NCBI GenBank assembly: GCA_024401295.1 | Contig: JAKSLG010000025.1 | Coordinates: forward strand, 1-34,267 | Length of the DNA: 34,267 bases | Reading direction: 5' to 3' | DNA from: Bacteroidales bacterium | GTDB taxonomy: Bacteria; Bacteroidota; Bacteroidia; Bacteroidales; Marinilabiliaceae | Part shown: piece by piece, positions 7,514-17,393 of the stretch | Layout: each line of letters begins with the position of its first letter | Position numbering within the stretch: position 1 is the stretch's first letter | Notes under the pieces: generated by a model | The model's database searches: none | Seen by the model: the letters and a program-made list of their open reading frames with translations, nothing else | Told to the model about the DNA's origin: nothing | Program-made: the position numbers and the translations under genes

Positions 7514-8485
7514 ATGTTTTGCTTCAGAAAAGATATAATATTGCATTTTTTTGTTTTATTTTGCATTTTGGAATGTGAAACATCTTCGGCTCAGAACGAA
7601 ATGCAGTTCAGTGGATATGCCAACATGCCTATTGTTGTCAACCCCGGAGCAGCTGGACGGTCGGGCGCTTTTGAGGCTGTCGGAGCATTCCGAAAGCAGT
7701 GGGTTGGCTTCGAAGGAGCGCCTCAGACAACGATTCTTGGACTCGATGGCGAGGTGAGGTTTCTCGGAAACTTCCATGGCGTTGGAGCAAGCGTCTTTCA
7801 CGACAAAGAAGGTGCGCTGACGACGATGAATATAAATGCCAGCTATTGCTATCACATTGAGCTGAATAAGGGACTCCTCGGGTTGGGAGTAAGGCTTGGA
7901 GCATTGAATGTCGCATTCAAGGTGTCGGATTTGAATCCGTCCGTCAGCGGTGGCGAGAACGACTATCACCAATCGAGTGATATGGCTCTTGAAGGTGCCG
8001 ATGACAGTGGAACGACATTTGACGTAGGCTTTGGTGCTTTCTATCAATCAGATAAGAGCTATCTCAGTTGGTCGATGCTTCATCTTACATCGCCTACTGT
8101 CGAGATGAAAAGTGGCGCTAAAGTCAATGCGAGACCAGTCATGACGTTTGGAGCAGGTCGCAGACTTGGCAACAATGGAAACATTGAGATAGAGCCAAGA
8201 ATCTTCTTCAAAACGGACTTCGCGTCCACTCAGATTGAGATGAGCGGGGCGGTCAATGTGAAGAAAAAATTATCGTTCGGGGTGGGATATCGATTGCAAG
8301 ATGCAATTTTTTTCCAGCTTGGAGTAAACCTTTCTAATGGTGTATGCGTAGGATACACATACGACTTGTGTATTTCCGACCTTCGCCGATACAATAGTGG
8401 ATCGCACGAAATCGCTGCAAGCTATACGTTTAGCATAGATGTAGAGAAGCGAACGAAGAGATATAAAAGTGTAAGAATACTTTAG
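7514..8485 (+). CDS. porP: Type IX secretion outer-membrane protein, PorP/SprF family
   Basis: 323 aa. It has a signal peptide (cleavage likely after Ala26), then the family's N-terminal QFSGYANMPIVVNPGAAG and an early FRKQWVGFEGAP block, followed by alternating strands of a beta-barrel (for example HFGVGYR-like and YTYDL segments at the C-terminus). PorP/SprF proteins are outer-membrane partners of the type IX secretion/gliding machinery and link to the GldK-GldN ring or to secreted cargo. It is the first gene of the operon, 18 bases before gldK. The 7354-7513 gap upstream is AT-rich; I see no exact TAnnTTTG box with a matching -33 box in it. Confidence 0.93.
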   Translation: MFCFRKDIILHFFVLFCILECETSSAQNEMQFSGYANMPIVVNPGAAGRSGAFEAVGAFRKQWVGFEGAPQTTILGLDGEVRFLGNFHGVGASVFHDKEGALTTMNINASYCYHIELNKGLLGLGVRLGALNVAFKVSDLNPSVSGGENDYHQSSDMALEGADDSGTTFDVGFGAFYQSDKSYLSWSMLHLTSPTVEMKSGAKVNARPVMTFGAGRRLGNNGNIEIEPRIFFKTDFASTQIEMSGAVNVKKKLSFGVGYRLQDAIFFQLGVNLSNGVCVGYTYDLCISDLRRYNSGSHEIAASYTFSIDVEKRTKRYKSVRIL

Positions 8486-8503
8486 GTAGATATATAGGCT
8501 ATT

Positions 8504-9829
8504 ATGAAGAATATATTTGTTTTTGCATTTGCTCTGCTGTTGCTGAGCAGTTGCGGTGGAACTGGATCAGGAGAATTGGTGGGCGTTTCGCGCAATGCCA
8601 ACTTCTTTGAACCAAACCCTTATGGAATGTTGTTCATTGCTCAGGGAAGTTTCAATATGGGACAGAATGAGCAGGACGTAGCGCATACTTCAAATGCGAA
8701 TTCTAAAACTGTAACGGTTCGTTCGTTCTGGATTGATGAGACAGAAATCACCAATTCGGAATATCGCCAGTTCGTATATTGGGTCCGCGACTCAATTGCT
8801 CGTCGTCTTCTCGGCGACCAGTTCGATGAATTCCTTATTACTGAGGACGCTCTCGGTAATGAGATCGATCCTCCATTCCTTAACTGGGACGAGGAACTCG
8901 ACTGGACAAACACAGAGTATGCTGAGATTCTCGAGGAGATGTATTATCCAGAGAAGGAGCGTTTCTTCCGCCGCAAGGAACTCGACACACGCAAGCTCGA
9001 ATACGAGTATGAGTGGGTTGACCTCCAGCAGGCTGCAAAGCGTTCTAATCGCTATAACTTCGAGACAAAGCAGTATGAAGGCCAGGTCTACAATGCAAAG
9101 GGCGAATTGAATGATATAGCCGATCGTTCGTCTTTCATCATGAAGGACCGTGTCCTCGTTTATCCTGATACACTCTGCTGGATTGCAGACTTCACATATT
9201 CATTCAATGAACCATGGACTCAGATGTATTTCTGGCACCCAGGTTTCGACGAATATCCTATAGTAGGTGTGAGCTGGAAGCAGGCTACTGCATTCTGCAT
9301 CTGGCGTAGTAATCTCTTGAACAACTTCCTCCAGTCAGAAGGTCAGCCATTTGCAATGGACTACCGTCTGCCAACAGAGGCAGAATGGGAATATGCAGCT
9401 CGCGGTGGTATCAAGGCTGGTGTATATCCTTGGGGTGGTTACTATACACGTAACAACAGAGGTTGCTTCGTTGCAAACTTCAAGCCATTGCGTGGCCGTT
9501 ACGTAGATGATGGCGCAGCTTCAACAACAGTTGTCGCATCTTACGCTCCAAACGATTATGGTTTGTATGACATGGCAGGTAACGTAGCAGAATGGACATC
9601 TAGCGCATTCGATGAGTCTGCATACGCATACACACACGACTTCAACCCAGATTACAAGTACAACGCTCGTCCAGACGAGTCGCACGTGATGAAGAGAAAG
9701 GTAATCCGTGGCGGTTCATGGAAGGACATCGCATATTACATGCAGTGTGGTACGCGTACATATGAGTATCAGGATTCCGCAACATCATACATTGGTTTCC
9801 GTTGCGTCCGTGATTATATTGGTGAATAA
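8504..9829 (+). CDS. gldK: Type IX secretion lipoprotein GldK/PorK
   Basis: 441 aa. The lipoprotein signal ends at LLLSSC with lipidated Cys17, so the protein sits on the periplasmic face of the outer membrane. The rest is a formylglycine-generating-enzyme-like (FGE-sulfatase) fold: GSFNMG near the start, YRLPTEAEWEYAARGG, YDMAGNVAEWTS, VIRGGSW and GFRCVRD at the end. In GldK this fold is structural; with GldN it forms the large periplasmic ring of the type IX secretion system. It is the second gene of the operon, 39 bases before gldL. Confidence 0.96.
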   Translation: MKNIFVFAFALLLLSSCGGTGSGELVGVSRNANFFEPNPYGMLFIAQGSFNMGQNEQDVAHTSNANSKTVTVRSFWIDETEITNSEYRQFVYWVRDSIARRLLGDQFDEFLITEDALGNEIDPPFLNWDEELDWTNTEYAEILEEMYYPEKERFFRRKELDTRKLEYEYEWVDLQQAAKRSNRYNFETKQYEGQVYNAKGELNDIADRSSFIMKDRVLVYPDTLCWIADFTYSFNEPWTQMYFWHPGFDEYPIVGVSWKQATAFCIWRSNLLNNFLQSEGQPFAMDYRLPTEAEWEYAARGGIKAGVYPWGGYYTRNNRGCFVANFKPLRGRYVDDGAASTTVVASYAPNDYGLYDMAGNVAEWTSSAFDESAYAYTHDFNPDYKYNARPDESHVMKRKVIRGGSWKDIAYYMQCGTRTYEYQDSATSYIGFRCVRDYIGE

Positions 9830-9868
9830 CAAATAAGAAAATAATAGTACAAGAAATAAATTAGCATT

Positions 9869-10705
9869 ATGAGTATACAAGAATTAGTAGAAAGCCCAGG
9901 CTATAAGAAGGTTATGGCTTATGTTTACGGCTGGGGTGCAGCTGTTGCGATTGTAGGAGCATTGTTTAAGATCATGCACTTCCCTGGTGCAGGCGTCATG
10001 CTTGTTGCCGGTCTTGGTGTAGAAGCATTGATCTTCTTCCTTTCAGCATTTGAACCACCTCACGCAATGCCAGATTGGACACTTGTTTACCCAGAACTCC
10101 TCGGTCTCGACGAAGAGGATCCAGCAGACAAAATCGGTAAGAAGTCATCTGCACACAACACAGGTAACGGTGGCAATGGTGGTAGCGAGCTTTCTGCACT
10201 TGTTTCTGCAGGTGCTATTGACCAGACAACAATCAATCAGCTCTCTGAAGGTGTCAAGAAACTTGCAAGCACAACTTCACAGATGGCTGATCTCACAGAC
10301 GCAACTTCTGCAACAAAGGCATATGTTGATAATGTAAAGGTTGCAAACGACTCGTTGAGCCAGTTCGCAGCTGCTCAGTCACAGGTTGCTGCTGTTGGTT
10401 CTAAGTTCTCTGAATCAAGCAACAAACTTGCTGAGTCTATCGCATCTCAGGCAGAAGTATCAAAGCAGCTTAACACAAACATGACAGCAGTAAATGCTGC
10501 ATATGAAAAGCAGCTCTCAGGTTTGAACAACCAGCTTAAGTCAACTGAGTCACTCGCATCTGGTCTCAACACTATTTCGAGCGAACTTGCAGCATCTGTT
10601 CAGAGCGTACAGCAGTATCGTGAGCAGATTGCTTCACTCAGCAAGACTGTTGGTGAGTTGAATTCGATTTACGGTAATATGCTTAGCGCGGTTACTAATC
10701 GATAA
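9869..10705 (+). CDS. gldL: Type IX secretion/gliding motor protein GldL/PorL
   Basis: 278 aa. Two N-terminal membrane helices (about residues 16-33 and 41-61) carry the charged residues typical of the GldL motor: GALFKIMHFPGAG between the helices (Lys34, His37) and Glu52 within the second helix. The cytoplasmic part is Ser/Ala/Gln-rich and heptad-like (about 115-278), consistent with long helices or coiled coil. With GldM it forms the proton-driven inner-membrane motor of the type IX system. It is 44 bases before gldM. Confidence 0.96.
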   Translation: MSIQELVESPGYKKVMAYVYGWGAAVAIVGALFKIMHFPGAGVMLVAGLGVEALIFFLSAFEPPHAMPDWTLVYPELLGLDEEDPADKIGKKSSAHNTGNGGNGGSELSALVSAGAIDQTTINQLSEGVKKLASTTSQMADLTDATSATKAYVDNVKVANDSLSQFAAAQSQVAAVGSKFSESSNKLAESIASQAEVSKQLNTNMTAVNAAYEKQLSGLNNQLKSTESLASGLNTISSELAASVQSVQQYREQIASLSKTVGELNSIYGNMLSAVTNR

Positions 10706-10749
10706 TTTGAGTTAATTCACGGAATTATTAACCCTAAATTCGATTATCG

Positions 10750-12306
10750 ATGAGTGGTGGTAACTGTCCCGAAACCCCGAGACAAAAAATGATCGGCATG
10801 ATGTATCTCATGCTGACTGCCATGCTTGCCTTGAACGTGTCGGGAGACCTTCTGAATGCTTTTATCCTCGTGGATAACGGCATCAAGAACTCGACAGAGG
10901 TGGTTGACCAGAAGATACGTAAGCAGTATTATGACTTTGATGCTGCGAATACGCAGAATCCAAAGAAGGCCGGCGATAAGTATAAGTTGGCTCTTGAATT
11001 GAAAGAGAAGGCTGATGCATTGTATAACCAGATCCAGTATTACAAGTGTCTGATGGTTTACACTGCCGATGGCCCAGGTGATGAAGAGAACCCATTTACT
11101 CCAGACAACTATCTGTCTGTAAGCAATCAGGATATTGCTGCGCAGGTTATGATTGTTGAGCAGGGTGGTGCACGAGGCGATTCTCTTAAGGCGATGATTG
11201 ACGAGTATCGTGAGTATCTCATTGGTATTTGTGGCGATGATTCAGCTCGCGTAACATCTCTTAGAGAGCAGTTCAATACAGATGATATTGAGAATGAGCC
11301 AGGTGAATGGGAGCCATGGATTGCAAAGATTACTGAGCACATCCCAATGGCAGCAACAATGTCTATCTTGAGTAAGGTTCAGAATGACGTCCGCAGTTCA
11401 CAGTCGGACATTGTGAATGTTCTTTATGCAAAGGTTGACGAGGCATCGTTCAAGTTCACAGGTATCCGTCCTCTCGTTATTCCTGAGTCGAACTATGTGC
11501 TCAGAGGCGGACGTTTCAAGGCTGATATCATGTTGGCAGCGTACGACGAGACAATGGACCCTATCGTAACTGTTGCTGGTGAGAAATTGCCAGTTGAGGC
11601 AGGTCAGGGTAAGTATGAAGTGGCTGCTACATCAGTTGGTTCGAAGAAATTTACAGCAACAATTCAGATTCCAGATCCTGTAACAGGTGATTTGAAGTCT
11701 TATTCTGTTGATTCAGAATACGAGGTTGGCGAGCCTTCAGTCGTAGTTTCTCCAACAAAGATGAACGTATTCTACATTGGTTTGGACAACCCTGTTGATA
11801 TCTCTGCAGCAGGTATTCCTTCGAGCGATTTGAAGGTGTCTGCAACAGGTGCAACAATTTCGAAGTCAGGCAGTGGCTGGATTGTCCGTCCAAGTGCAAG
11901 TGCAGCTAAGGCTAGCATTAATGTCTCTGCAGATGTTAATGGTAAGGTACAGTCGCTCGGTTCTAAGGAATTCCGTTTGATGCGAGTACCAAATCCAGAG
12001 GCTTCTATTGCAGGTCTCACAGGCGGTAAGATTAAGAAGGGCGTTTTGTCAGCTCAGTCTGCCGTATTTGCTGAGATGAAGGACTTCGTGATGGATGTTC
12101 AGTTTAAGGTTACGAAATTCACTATCTCTACGACAAAGGGTGGATTCCTTACGAGCCTTACATCGAATGATCAGACATTCACAAAGGAGCAGAAATCGAT
12201 GTTAAGCGGTTTGGCAAAGGGTGCTAAGTTCTACCTCGAAGATGTTCAGGCAACAGGTCCTGGCGGTTCACGTAAGCTTTCATCTCAGTCATTCACAGTT
12301 GATTAA
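10750..12306 (+). CDS. gldM: Type IX secretion/gliding motor protein GldM/PorM
   Basis: 518 aa, the usual family length. The N-terminus MSGGNCPETPRQKMIGMMYL runs into a single membrane helix (about residues 14-36, ending NVSGDLLNAF), followed by a long periplasmic region of several beta-rich domains. GldM spans the periplasm and transmits motor force from GldL to the GldK/GldN ring. It is followed after 19 bases by gldN. Confidence 0.97.
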   Translation: MSGGNCPETPRQKMIGMMYLMLTAMLALNVSGDLLNAFILVDNGIKNSTEVVDQKIRKQYYDFDAANTQNPKKAGDKYKLALELKEKADALYNQIQYYKCLMVYTADGPGDEENPFTPDNYLSVSNQDIAAQVMIVEQGGARGDSLKAMIDEYREYLIGICGDDSARVTSLREQFNTDDIENEPGEWEPWIAKITEHIPMAATMSILSKVQNDVRSSQSDIVNVLYAKVDEASFKFTGIRPLVIPESNYVLRGGRFKADIMLAAYDETMDPIVTVAGEKLPVEAGQGKYEVAATSVGSKKFTATIQIPDPVTGDLKSYSVDSEYEVGEPSVVVSPTKMNVFYIGLDNPVDISAAGIPSSDLKVSATGATISKSGSGWIVRPSASAAKASINVSADVNGKVQSLGSKEFRLMRVPNPEASIAGLTGGKIKKGVLSAQSAVFAEMKDFVMDVQFKVTKFTISTTKGGFLTSLTSNDQTFTKEQKSMLSGLAKGAKFYLEDVQATGPGGSRKLSSQSFTVD

Positions 12307-12325
12307 TGATTTAATTATTTGAAAT

Positions 12326-13204
12326 ATGAAGAAGTTTATTTCATTGTTGGCCATGGCGATGTTCGCTACTGTGTCATTTGCACAGGACGATGCGTCAGAG
12401 GTTGAGCAATCACCTTTCAAAGGTGTTGACAACGTTGCCAAAAAGGAGCATATTGCAAATAAGAAAGGCATTCCTTACGTTCATGTTCGTGAGGCAGATG
12501 TAATGTGGTCAAAGACAATTTGGCGTATCATTGATATGAGAGAGAAGATGAATCACCCTCTCTATTATCCGACACAGCCACAACTTGATGGCCGTCGTTC
12601 TATGGTACGTGTGATGCTTGACGCAATCAGCCATGGTGAGCTCACAGCTTATGATGCACAGATTGGTATCGGTCATGAGTTTGAACGTCGTCTTGACTAT
12701 GCTGCTGTTCAGTCAAAGATGGGTGCTGGAATTGATACAGTTGAAGTCCGCAATCCAGATACAGGTCTCTACGAGCGTCAGGTTGTGACATCAGAAATGG
12801 ATGTTACGCTTGCGAAGAAGCTTCTTGTTAAGGAAGTATGGTTCTTCGATAAGAAGTATTCTCGTATGGATGTCCGTATCATTGGCATCTGCCCAATTCT
12901 TGAGAAGGAGTCTGAGGACGGCGAGCGTGTTGACCAGATGTTGGGTTTCTGGGTTTACTTCCCAGAGCTTCGTCCACACTTGATGGTTCAAGAAGCTTAT
13001 AACACCAAGAACGAGATGCAGCGAGATTCATTTGACGATCTTTTTGCAAAGCGTCGTTTCGGAAGCTACGTTTATTCCGAGGCGAATGTATATGATAACC
13101 GAACAATTCTTGAATTTGCACAGGGTGTAACAGATACAAACCTTGAAGCTGAAAGAATAAAGAGTGTTCTTTTCCAGAAAGAGCACGATGTTTGGGAATA
13201 TTAA
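12326..13204 (+). CDS. gldN: Type IX secretion periplasmic ring protein GldN/PorN
   Basis: 292 aa with a signal peptide (MKKFISLLAMAMFATVSFA, cleavage after Ala19). Family features include VREADVMWSKTIWRIIDMREKMNHPLYYP near residue 55, the WFFDKKYSRMDVRIIGICP block, and LGFWVYFPELRP. It binds GldK to form the outer-membrane-associated ring. It is the last gene of the operon and is followed by a terminator. Confidence 0.97.
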   Translation: MKKFISLLAMAMFATVSFAQDDASEVEQSPFKGVDNVAKKEHIANKKGIPYVHVREADVMWSKTIWRIIDMREKMNHPLYYPTQPQLDGRRSMVRVMLDAISHGELTAYDAQIGIGHEFERRLDYAAVQSKMGAGIDTVEVRNPDTGLYERQVVTSEMDVTLAKKLLVKEVWFFDKKYSRMDVRIIGICPILEKESEDGERVDQMLGFWVYFPELRPHLMVQEAYNTKNEMQRDSFDDLFAKRRFGSYVYSEANVYDNRTILEFAQGVTDTNLEAERIKSVLFQKEHDVWEY

Positions 13205-13228
13205 TTATTTCTTGATACTATGAAGAGA

Positions 13229-13263
13229 GAGGGAATAGCTCACGGGTTGTTCCCTCCTTTTTT
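13229..13263 (+). terminator. Terminator of the type IX secretion operon
   Basis: GAGGGAA (13229-13235) pairs with TTCCCTC (13250-13256), followed by C and six T (13258-13263). It starts 25 bases after the gldN stop codon. Confidence 0.88.
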
Positions 13264-13299
13264 CGCTTAAAAGAAAGTATACTTTTACATAAGGGTTCA

Positions 13300-14328
13300 A
13301 TGGGAAAACTTATATTGGTCACCGGAGGAACTGGTTTTATTGGTTCTCATACTGTTGTTGAGTTGCAGCAGGCTGGTTTTGATGTTGTTATTGTTGACAA
13401 TCTTTCGAATTCAAAGAAAGAGGTTGTCGATAATATTGAAAAGATAACAGGTGTTCGTCCTAAGTTTGAATGTTTTGACTTGGCAAACCGAGAATTGACG
13501 CGCGACTTCTTTTCACGCAACAAGAACATTGATGCCATAATCCACTTTGCTGCATTTAAAGCCGTTGGTGAATCAGTTCAAAAACCTCTTGAATACTACA
13601 GGAATAACCTTACAGCTCTGATGAATCTGTTGGAGTGTATGAAGGATTTCAATGTGAACAATTTTGTTTTCTCATCGTCGTGCACGGTTTATGGTCAGCC
13701 GGAAAAGTTGCCTGTAACTGAATCGACACCACGACGTCCTGCAGAGTCACCATATGGAAATACAAAAGCTATTGCAGAGGATATCATTCGCGATTTTGCT
13801 TTTGTCAATCCACAGGCTAAGTGTATAGCCTTGAGATATTTCAATCCGATTGGTGCGCATCCATCATCATTGATTGGCGAGTCACCTGTCGGTGTTCCGA
13901 ATAATCTTGTGCCTTATATCACTCAGACTGCGGCTGGAATCCGTAAAGAACTTAGTGTTTTTGGCAATGACTACAATACGCCAGACGGTACGCCGATACG
14001 TGATTATATCAACGTTGTTGACCTGTCGAAAGCTCATGTCGTTGCTATCGACAGGCTCATAAATGATAAGAATAAGTCGAACTACGAATATTTCAATATA
14101 GGCACAGGCAATGGTTATTCTGTCATGGAGCTTGTCAATGCCTTTATGAAAGCAACAGGTGTCAATTTGCCATATAAGATTGTTGGACGTCGTGCCGGTG
14201 ATATCGAAAAGATCTGGGCAGACACCTCGTATGCAAACAACGAACTTGGTTGGAAGGCTGAGAAAAGCATTGAAGAGACGTTGCTTTCTGCCTGGAATTG
14301 GGAGAAGAAATGCAGAGGCATCAAATAG
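13300..14328 (+). CDS. galE: UDP-glucose 4-epimerase
   Basis: 342 aa, full length. It interconverts UDP-glucose and UDP-galactose using tightly bound NAD. The Rossmann motif GGTGFIG lies at 9-15, the catalytic SSSCTVYG at about 125-132, and the YxxxK pair at Tyr152/Lys156 (SPYGNTK). ALRYFNPIGAHPSSLIGE and the GDGTPIRDYI-like segment (TPDGTPIRDYINVVDL) are diagnostic of GalE rather than of dTDP-glucose dehydratases. It starts 36 bases after the gldN terminator and is the first gene of a packed run (34 bases to glmS). A 12-bp palindrome (AAAGTATACTTT, 13274-13285) lies just upstream; its role is unknown. Confidence 0.96.
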   Translation: MGKLILVTGGTGFIGSHTVVELQQAGFDVVIVDNLSNSKKEVVDNIEKITGVRPKFECFDLANRELTRDFFSRNKNIDAIIHFAAFKAVGESVQKPLEYYRNNLTALMNLLECMKDFNVNNFVFSSSCTVYGQPEKLPVTESTPRRPAESPYGNTKAIAEDIIRDFAFVNPQAKCIALRYFNPIGAHPSSLIGESPVGVPNNLVPYITQTAAGIRKELSVFGNDYNTPDGTPIRDYINVVDLSKAHVVAIDRLINDKNKSNYEYFNIGTGNGYSVMELVNAFMKATGVNLPYKIVGRRAGDIEKIWADTSYANNELGWKAEKSIEETLLSAWNWEKKCRGIK

Positions 14329-14362
14329 TCTGTGCAAAATTTGTGAGTAAAACTGATATAGT

Positions 14363-16198
14363 ATGTGCGGAATAGTTGGATATATAGGAAATAGAACTGC
14401 TTATCCGATTCTTGTGAAAGGCTTGCAACGCCTCGAGTATAGAGGATATGACTCGGCTGGTATTGCATTGCTTGACGACGAGATACGAGTTTATAAGTGC
14501 AAGGGAAAGGTCCGTGATCTCGAGCAGCTTACAAAGGGCAATAACATAAGTGGCAATATTGGTATCGGCCATACCCGATGGGCGACGCATGGCCTTCCAA
14601 ACGACATCAATGCGCATCCGCATAAATCGATGAATGGCAAGTTTGTTGTTGTTCACAATGGTATTATTGAGAACTACACTCACTTGAAAAATACGCTCAA
14701 GAAGCGTGGATATAAGTTTGTAAGTGAGACAGATACGGAGGTTCTTGCAAATTTGATTGAAAGCATTTATCTGGAGAATAAGCTTTCTGCGGAGAATGCA
14801 GTCCGACTTGCATTGACCAAAGTTATTGGTGCCTATGGCCTTGTCGTATTGTGCGTAGATGAGCCAGATAAGATTATAGGTTCACGCAAGGGCAGTCCGC
14901 TCGTTGTCGGTGTGGGAAATGGTGAATACTATCTTGCGTCGGATGCTACTCCAATCGTTGAATATACAGACAGAATGATATATCTCAATGATGAAGAGTT
15001 GGTGGTTCTTTCGGCGCAAGGCTTGAGAGTCACAACGCTTGATGATGTTCAGAAGAATCCAACAATCACTCATGTTGATATAAACATAGACAATATCGAC
15101 AAGGGTGATTTTGAGCATTTTATGCTTAAAGAGATATATGAGCAGCCGACGTCGATATATGATACATTCCGCGGACGTGTGGATTTGAATACGCATCAGA
15201 TTAATCTGGGCGGCATAAACGAAGTGATGCCACGTCTGGCAAAGGCAAAACGCATTATCATAGTTGCGTGTGGCACATCGTATCATGCGGGTCTTGTCGG
15301 TGAGTATCTCTTTGAAGAGTATGCTCGAATGTCTGTCGAGGTTGAATATGCATCAGAATTCAGATATAGGAATCCGATTATTGAGCCGGATGATGTTATC
15401 ATTGCGATTTCGCAAAGTGGCGAGACGGCAGATACCTTGGCGGCAATACGAATGGCCAAAGAGAAGGGAGCGTTAATCCTTGGAATTTGCAATGTTGCGG
15501 GTTCATCTATTCCTCGCGAGACACATGCCGGAATCTATACGCATGCGGGTCCGGAGATTGGTGTCGCATCAACAAAGGCGTTCACAGCCCAGGTTATGGC
15601 GCTCACGATGATGGCTTTTGTGATGGCCAGAAAACGCAATAAGATAAGTGCTGAGAAATTTGAGCAGATGGTTGGTGATCTTGTGAAGATTCCAGATGCC
15701 ATCACAGAGATGCTTAAAGAGGAGAAGAATATCAAGAAGATTGCGGAAGAGTATAAGAATGCGACAAACGCAATATATCTTGGTCGTGGTTATCTTTATC
15801 CGGTTGCTCTTGAGGGTGCACTTAAGCTCAAGGAGATTTCCTACATTCATGCCGAGGGTTATCCTGCTGCAGAGATGAAACATGGTCCTATTGCCTTGAT
15901 TGACAATAATATGCCAGTATTTGTACTCGCAACGAAGGATAAATATTACGAGAAAGTTGTCAATAATATCCAAGAGGTCAAAGCCCGTCAGGGAAAGGTT
16001 ATAGCCATTGTTTCGAAGGGTGACGAGACGATACGCAAGATGGCAGACCATGTCATTGAGGTCCCTAATGTCGATGAATCGCTGATGCCTCTTGTTGCTG
16101 TTGTTCCGTTGCAGATAATCAGCTATCACATAGCAGTTATGCGCGGGTGTAACGTCGATCAGCCACGAAATCTGGCAAAGTCGGTTACAGTTGAATAA
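14363..16198 (+). CDS. glmS: Glutamine--fructose-6-phosphate aminotransferase (isomerizing)
   Basis: 611 aa, the standard length. It makes glucosamine-6-phosphate, the first step of the hexosamine branch to peptidoglycan and LPS. MCGIVGYIG exposes the catalytic Cys after removal of Met. The N-terminal glutaminase domain contains RGYDSAGI and GHTRWATHG. Two SIS domains follow (CGTSYHAG with SQSGETADT; GRGYLYPVALEGALKLKE), and the C-terminus ...NLAKSVTVE carries the conserved Lys606. No glmS ribozyme is recognisable in the 34 bases upstream. It is 14 bases before rbfA. Confidence 0.98.
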   Translation: MCGIVGYIGNRTAYPILVKGLQRLEYRGYDSAGIALLDDEIRVYKCKGKVRDLEQLTKGNNISGNIGIGHTRWATHGLPNDINAHPHKSMNGKFVVVHNGIIENYTHLKNTLKKRGYKFVSETDTEVLANLIESIYLENKLSAENAVRLALTKVIGAYGLVVLCVDEPDKIIGSRKGSPLVVGVGNGEYYLASDATPIVEYTDRMIYLNDEELVVLSAQGLRVTTLDDVQKNPTITHVDINIDNIDKGDFEHFMLKEIYEQPTSIYDTFRGRVDLNTHQINLGGINEVMPRLAKAKRIIIVACGTSYHAGLVGEYLFEEYARMSVEVEYASEFRYRNPIIEPDDVIIAISQSGETADTLAAIRMAKEKGALILGICNVAGSSIPRETHAGIYTHAGPEIGVASTKAFTAQVMALTMMAFVMARKRNKISAEKFEQMVGDLVKIPDAITEMLKEEKNIKKIAEEYKNATNAIYLGRGYLYPVALEGALKLKEISYIHAEGYPAAEMKHGPIALIDNNMPVFVLATKDKYYEKVVNNIQEVKARQGKVIAIVSKGDETIRKMADHVIEVPNVDESLMPLVAVVPLQIISYHIAVMRGCNVDQPRNLAKSVTVE

Positions 16199-16212
16199 TA
16201 AAAACTATTATC

Positions 16213-16554
16213 ATGGAATCTACACGTCAAAAAAAGATATCGCGTCTCTTGCAGAAAGAGTGTGCAGAGATGTTTCAGAAGGAGTTGCGCGAATTGACTC
16301 TCAACACGATGTTGTCGATAACGATTGCTCGTGTGTCGAGTGATTTGTCGATTGTGAAGTTCTATATTTCTGTGTTTCCATCGGAAAAGACAGAAGCAGT
16401 TCTGAAGAACATCAACGACAACAAAGTACGCGTAAGATACACACTGGGTCAGCGAATTGGCAAGCAACTTCGCATTGTGCCTGAGCCTGCATTTTATATC
16501 GACGACAGTCTTGACTATCTTGAGCATATTGACAAATTGCTCGACCAGAAATAA
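16213..16554 (+). CDS. rbfA: 30S ribosome-binding factor A
   Basis: 113 aa. It is a KH-like fold assembly factor for 30S maturation. The start STRQKKISRLLQKECAEMFQKELREL, the central VSSDLSIVKFYISVFPSE and the end RYTLGQRIGKQLRIVPEPAFYIDDSLDY are typical of RbfA. It lies 14 bases after glmS and 20 bases before the methyltransferase gene, within the same packed run. Confidence 0.94.
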   Translation: MESTRQKKISRLLQKECAEMFQKELRELTLNTMLSITIARVSSDLSIVKFYISVFPSEKTEAVLKNINDNKVRVRYTLGQRIGKQLRIVPEPAFYIDDSLDYLEHIDKLLDQK

Positions 16555-16574
16555 CAACAAAGTTTTAGCAGTCA

Positions 16575-17393
16575 ATGCAGTACGATCCGATAAAGCGTTC
16601 ACTTGGCAAGGTGTTCAATGCAACACCAATGCTGCGAGTGCTGTTCTATAAGATGCTGGATGTCTTGCTTTTGCGCTCGTGGTATATTCATCGTGAATTG
16701 CGAAAGTTGACTAGCAGCATGGGTGCAGTTGGAATTTCTGCTCTTGATGCAGGTTGCGGTTTTGGTCAATATGTATATAATTTGGCTCGTCTCAATAAAT
16801 CGAACAAGGTTCTTGGCGTTGATGTAAAAGATGAGCAAGTTGCAGATTGCAATGGCTTCTTTGCCCGTCTGGGAATGGCTGAGAGAGTCCATTTCGAGGT
16901 TCAGGATCTGACGACGTTTTCATCACATGAGGCTTTCAACCTGATATTGTCTGTTGATGTCATGGAGCATATACTGGAAGATCGAAAGGTATTTTCGAAC
17001 TTTTATGATTCGCTTGCAAAAGGTGGAATGTTATTGATTTCCACACCATCTGATATGGGCGGATCAGATTCGGACAATCATGACGAAGAGGCACATGGTT
17101 TTGTGGATGAACATGTTCGTGACGGATATAGCATTTCGGATATAACCGAAAAACTGACGACGGCAGGTTTTAGCCATGTCGAAGCACTCTATTCGTATGG
17201 TACGCCCGGTCATATTGCATGGGTCCTTTCGATGAAATGGCCTATCATTGCCATCAATGCGACAAAATTGGCATTTCTCATACTCCCTTTCTATTATTTA
17301 GCTTTTATGCCAATATGCTTGATCCTGAACGCATTCGATGTGTGCATGAAGCATAGCAGTGGAACAGGTCTGATCGTAAAAGCCATCAAATGA
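16575..17393 (+). CDS. Class I SAM-dependent methyltransferase with hydrophobic C-terminus
   Basis: 272 aa. The SAM-binding motif I is DAGCGFGQY (about residues 57-66), followed by acidic VLGVDVKDEQ (motif II) and ILSVDVMEHILED (motif IV/post-I). The catalytic domain ends near residue 200. A hydrophobic segment (about 228-260, IAINATKLAFLILPFYYLAFMPICLIL) suggests membrane association. The substrate is unknown; lipid, quinone or envelope small-molecule methylation would fit the hydrophobic tail but is speculative. The stop overlaps the start of the next gene (ATGA), indicating translational coupling with the LolC/E-like permease. Confidence 0.85.
   Translation: MQYDPIKRSLGKVFNATPMLRVLFYKMLDVLLLRSWYIHRELRKLTSSMGAVGISALDAGCGFGQYVYNLARLNKSNKVLGVDVKDEQVADCNGFFARLGMAERVHFEVQDLTTFSSHEAFNLILSVDVMEHILEDRKVFSNFYDSLAKGGMLLISTPSDMGGSDSDNHDEEAHGFVDEHVRDGYSISDITEKLTTAGFSHVEALYSYGTPGHIAWVLSMKWPIIAINATKLAFLILPFYYLAFMPICLILNAFDVCMKHSSGTGLIVKAIK

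Noticed and set aside
13274-13285. Perfect palindrome AAAGTATACTTT before galE
   Set aside because: Twelve AT-rich bases can arise by chance in an intergenic region, and there is no second copy or known operator to support a site.
14329-14362. Possible glmS ribozyme upstream of glmS
   Set aside because: The gap is only 34 bases, too short for the ribozyme, and lacks its core.
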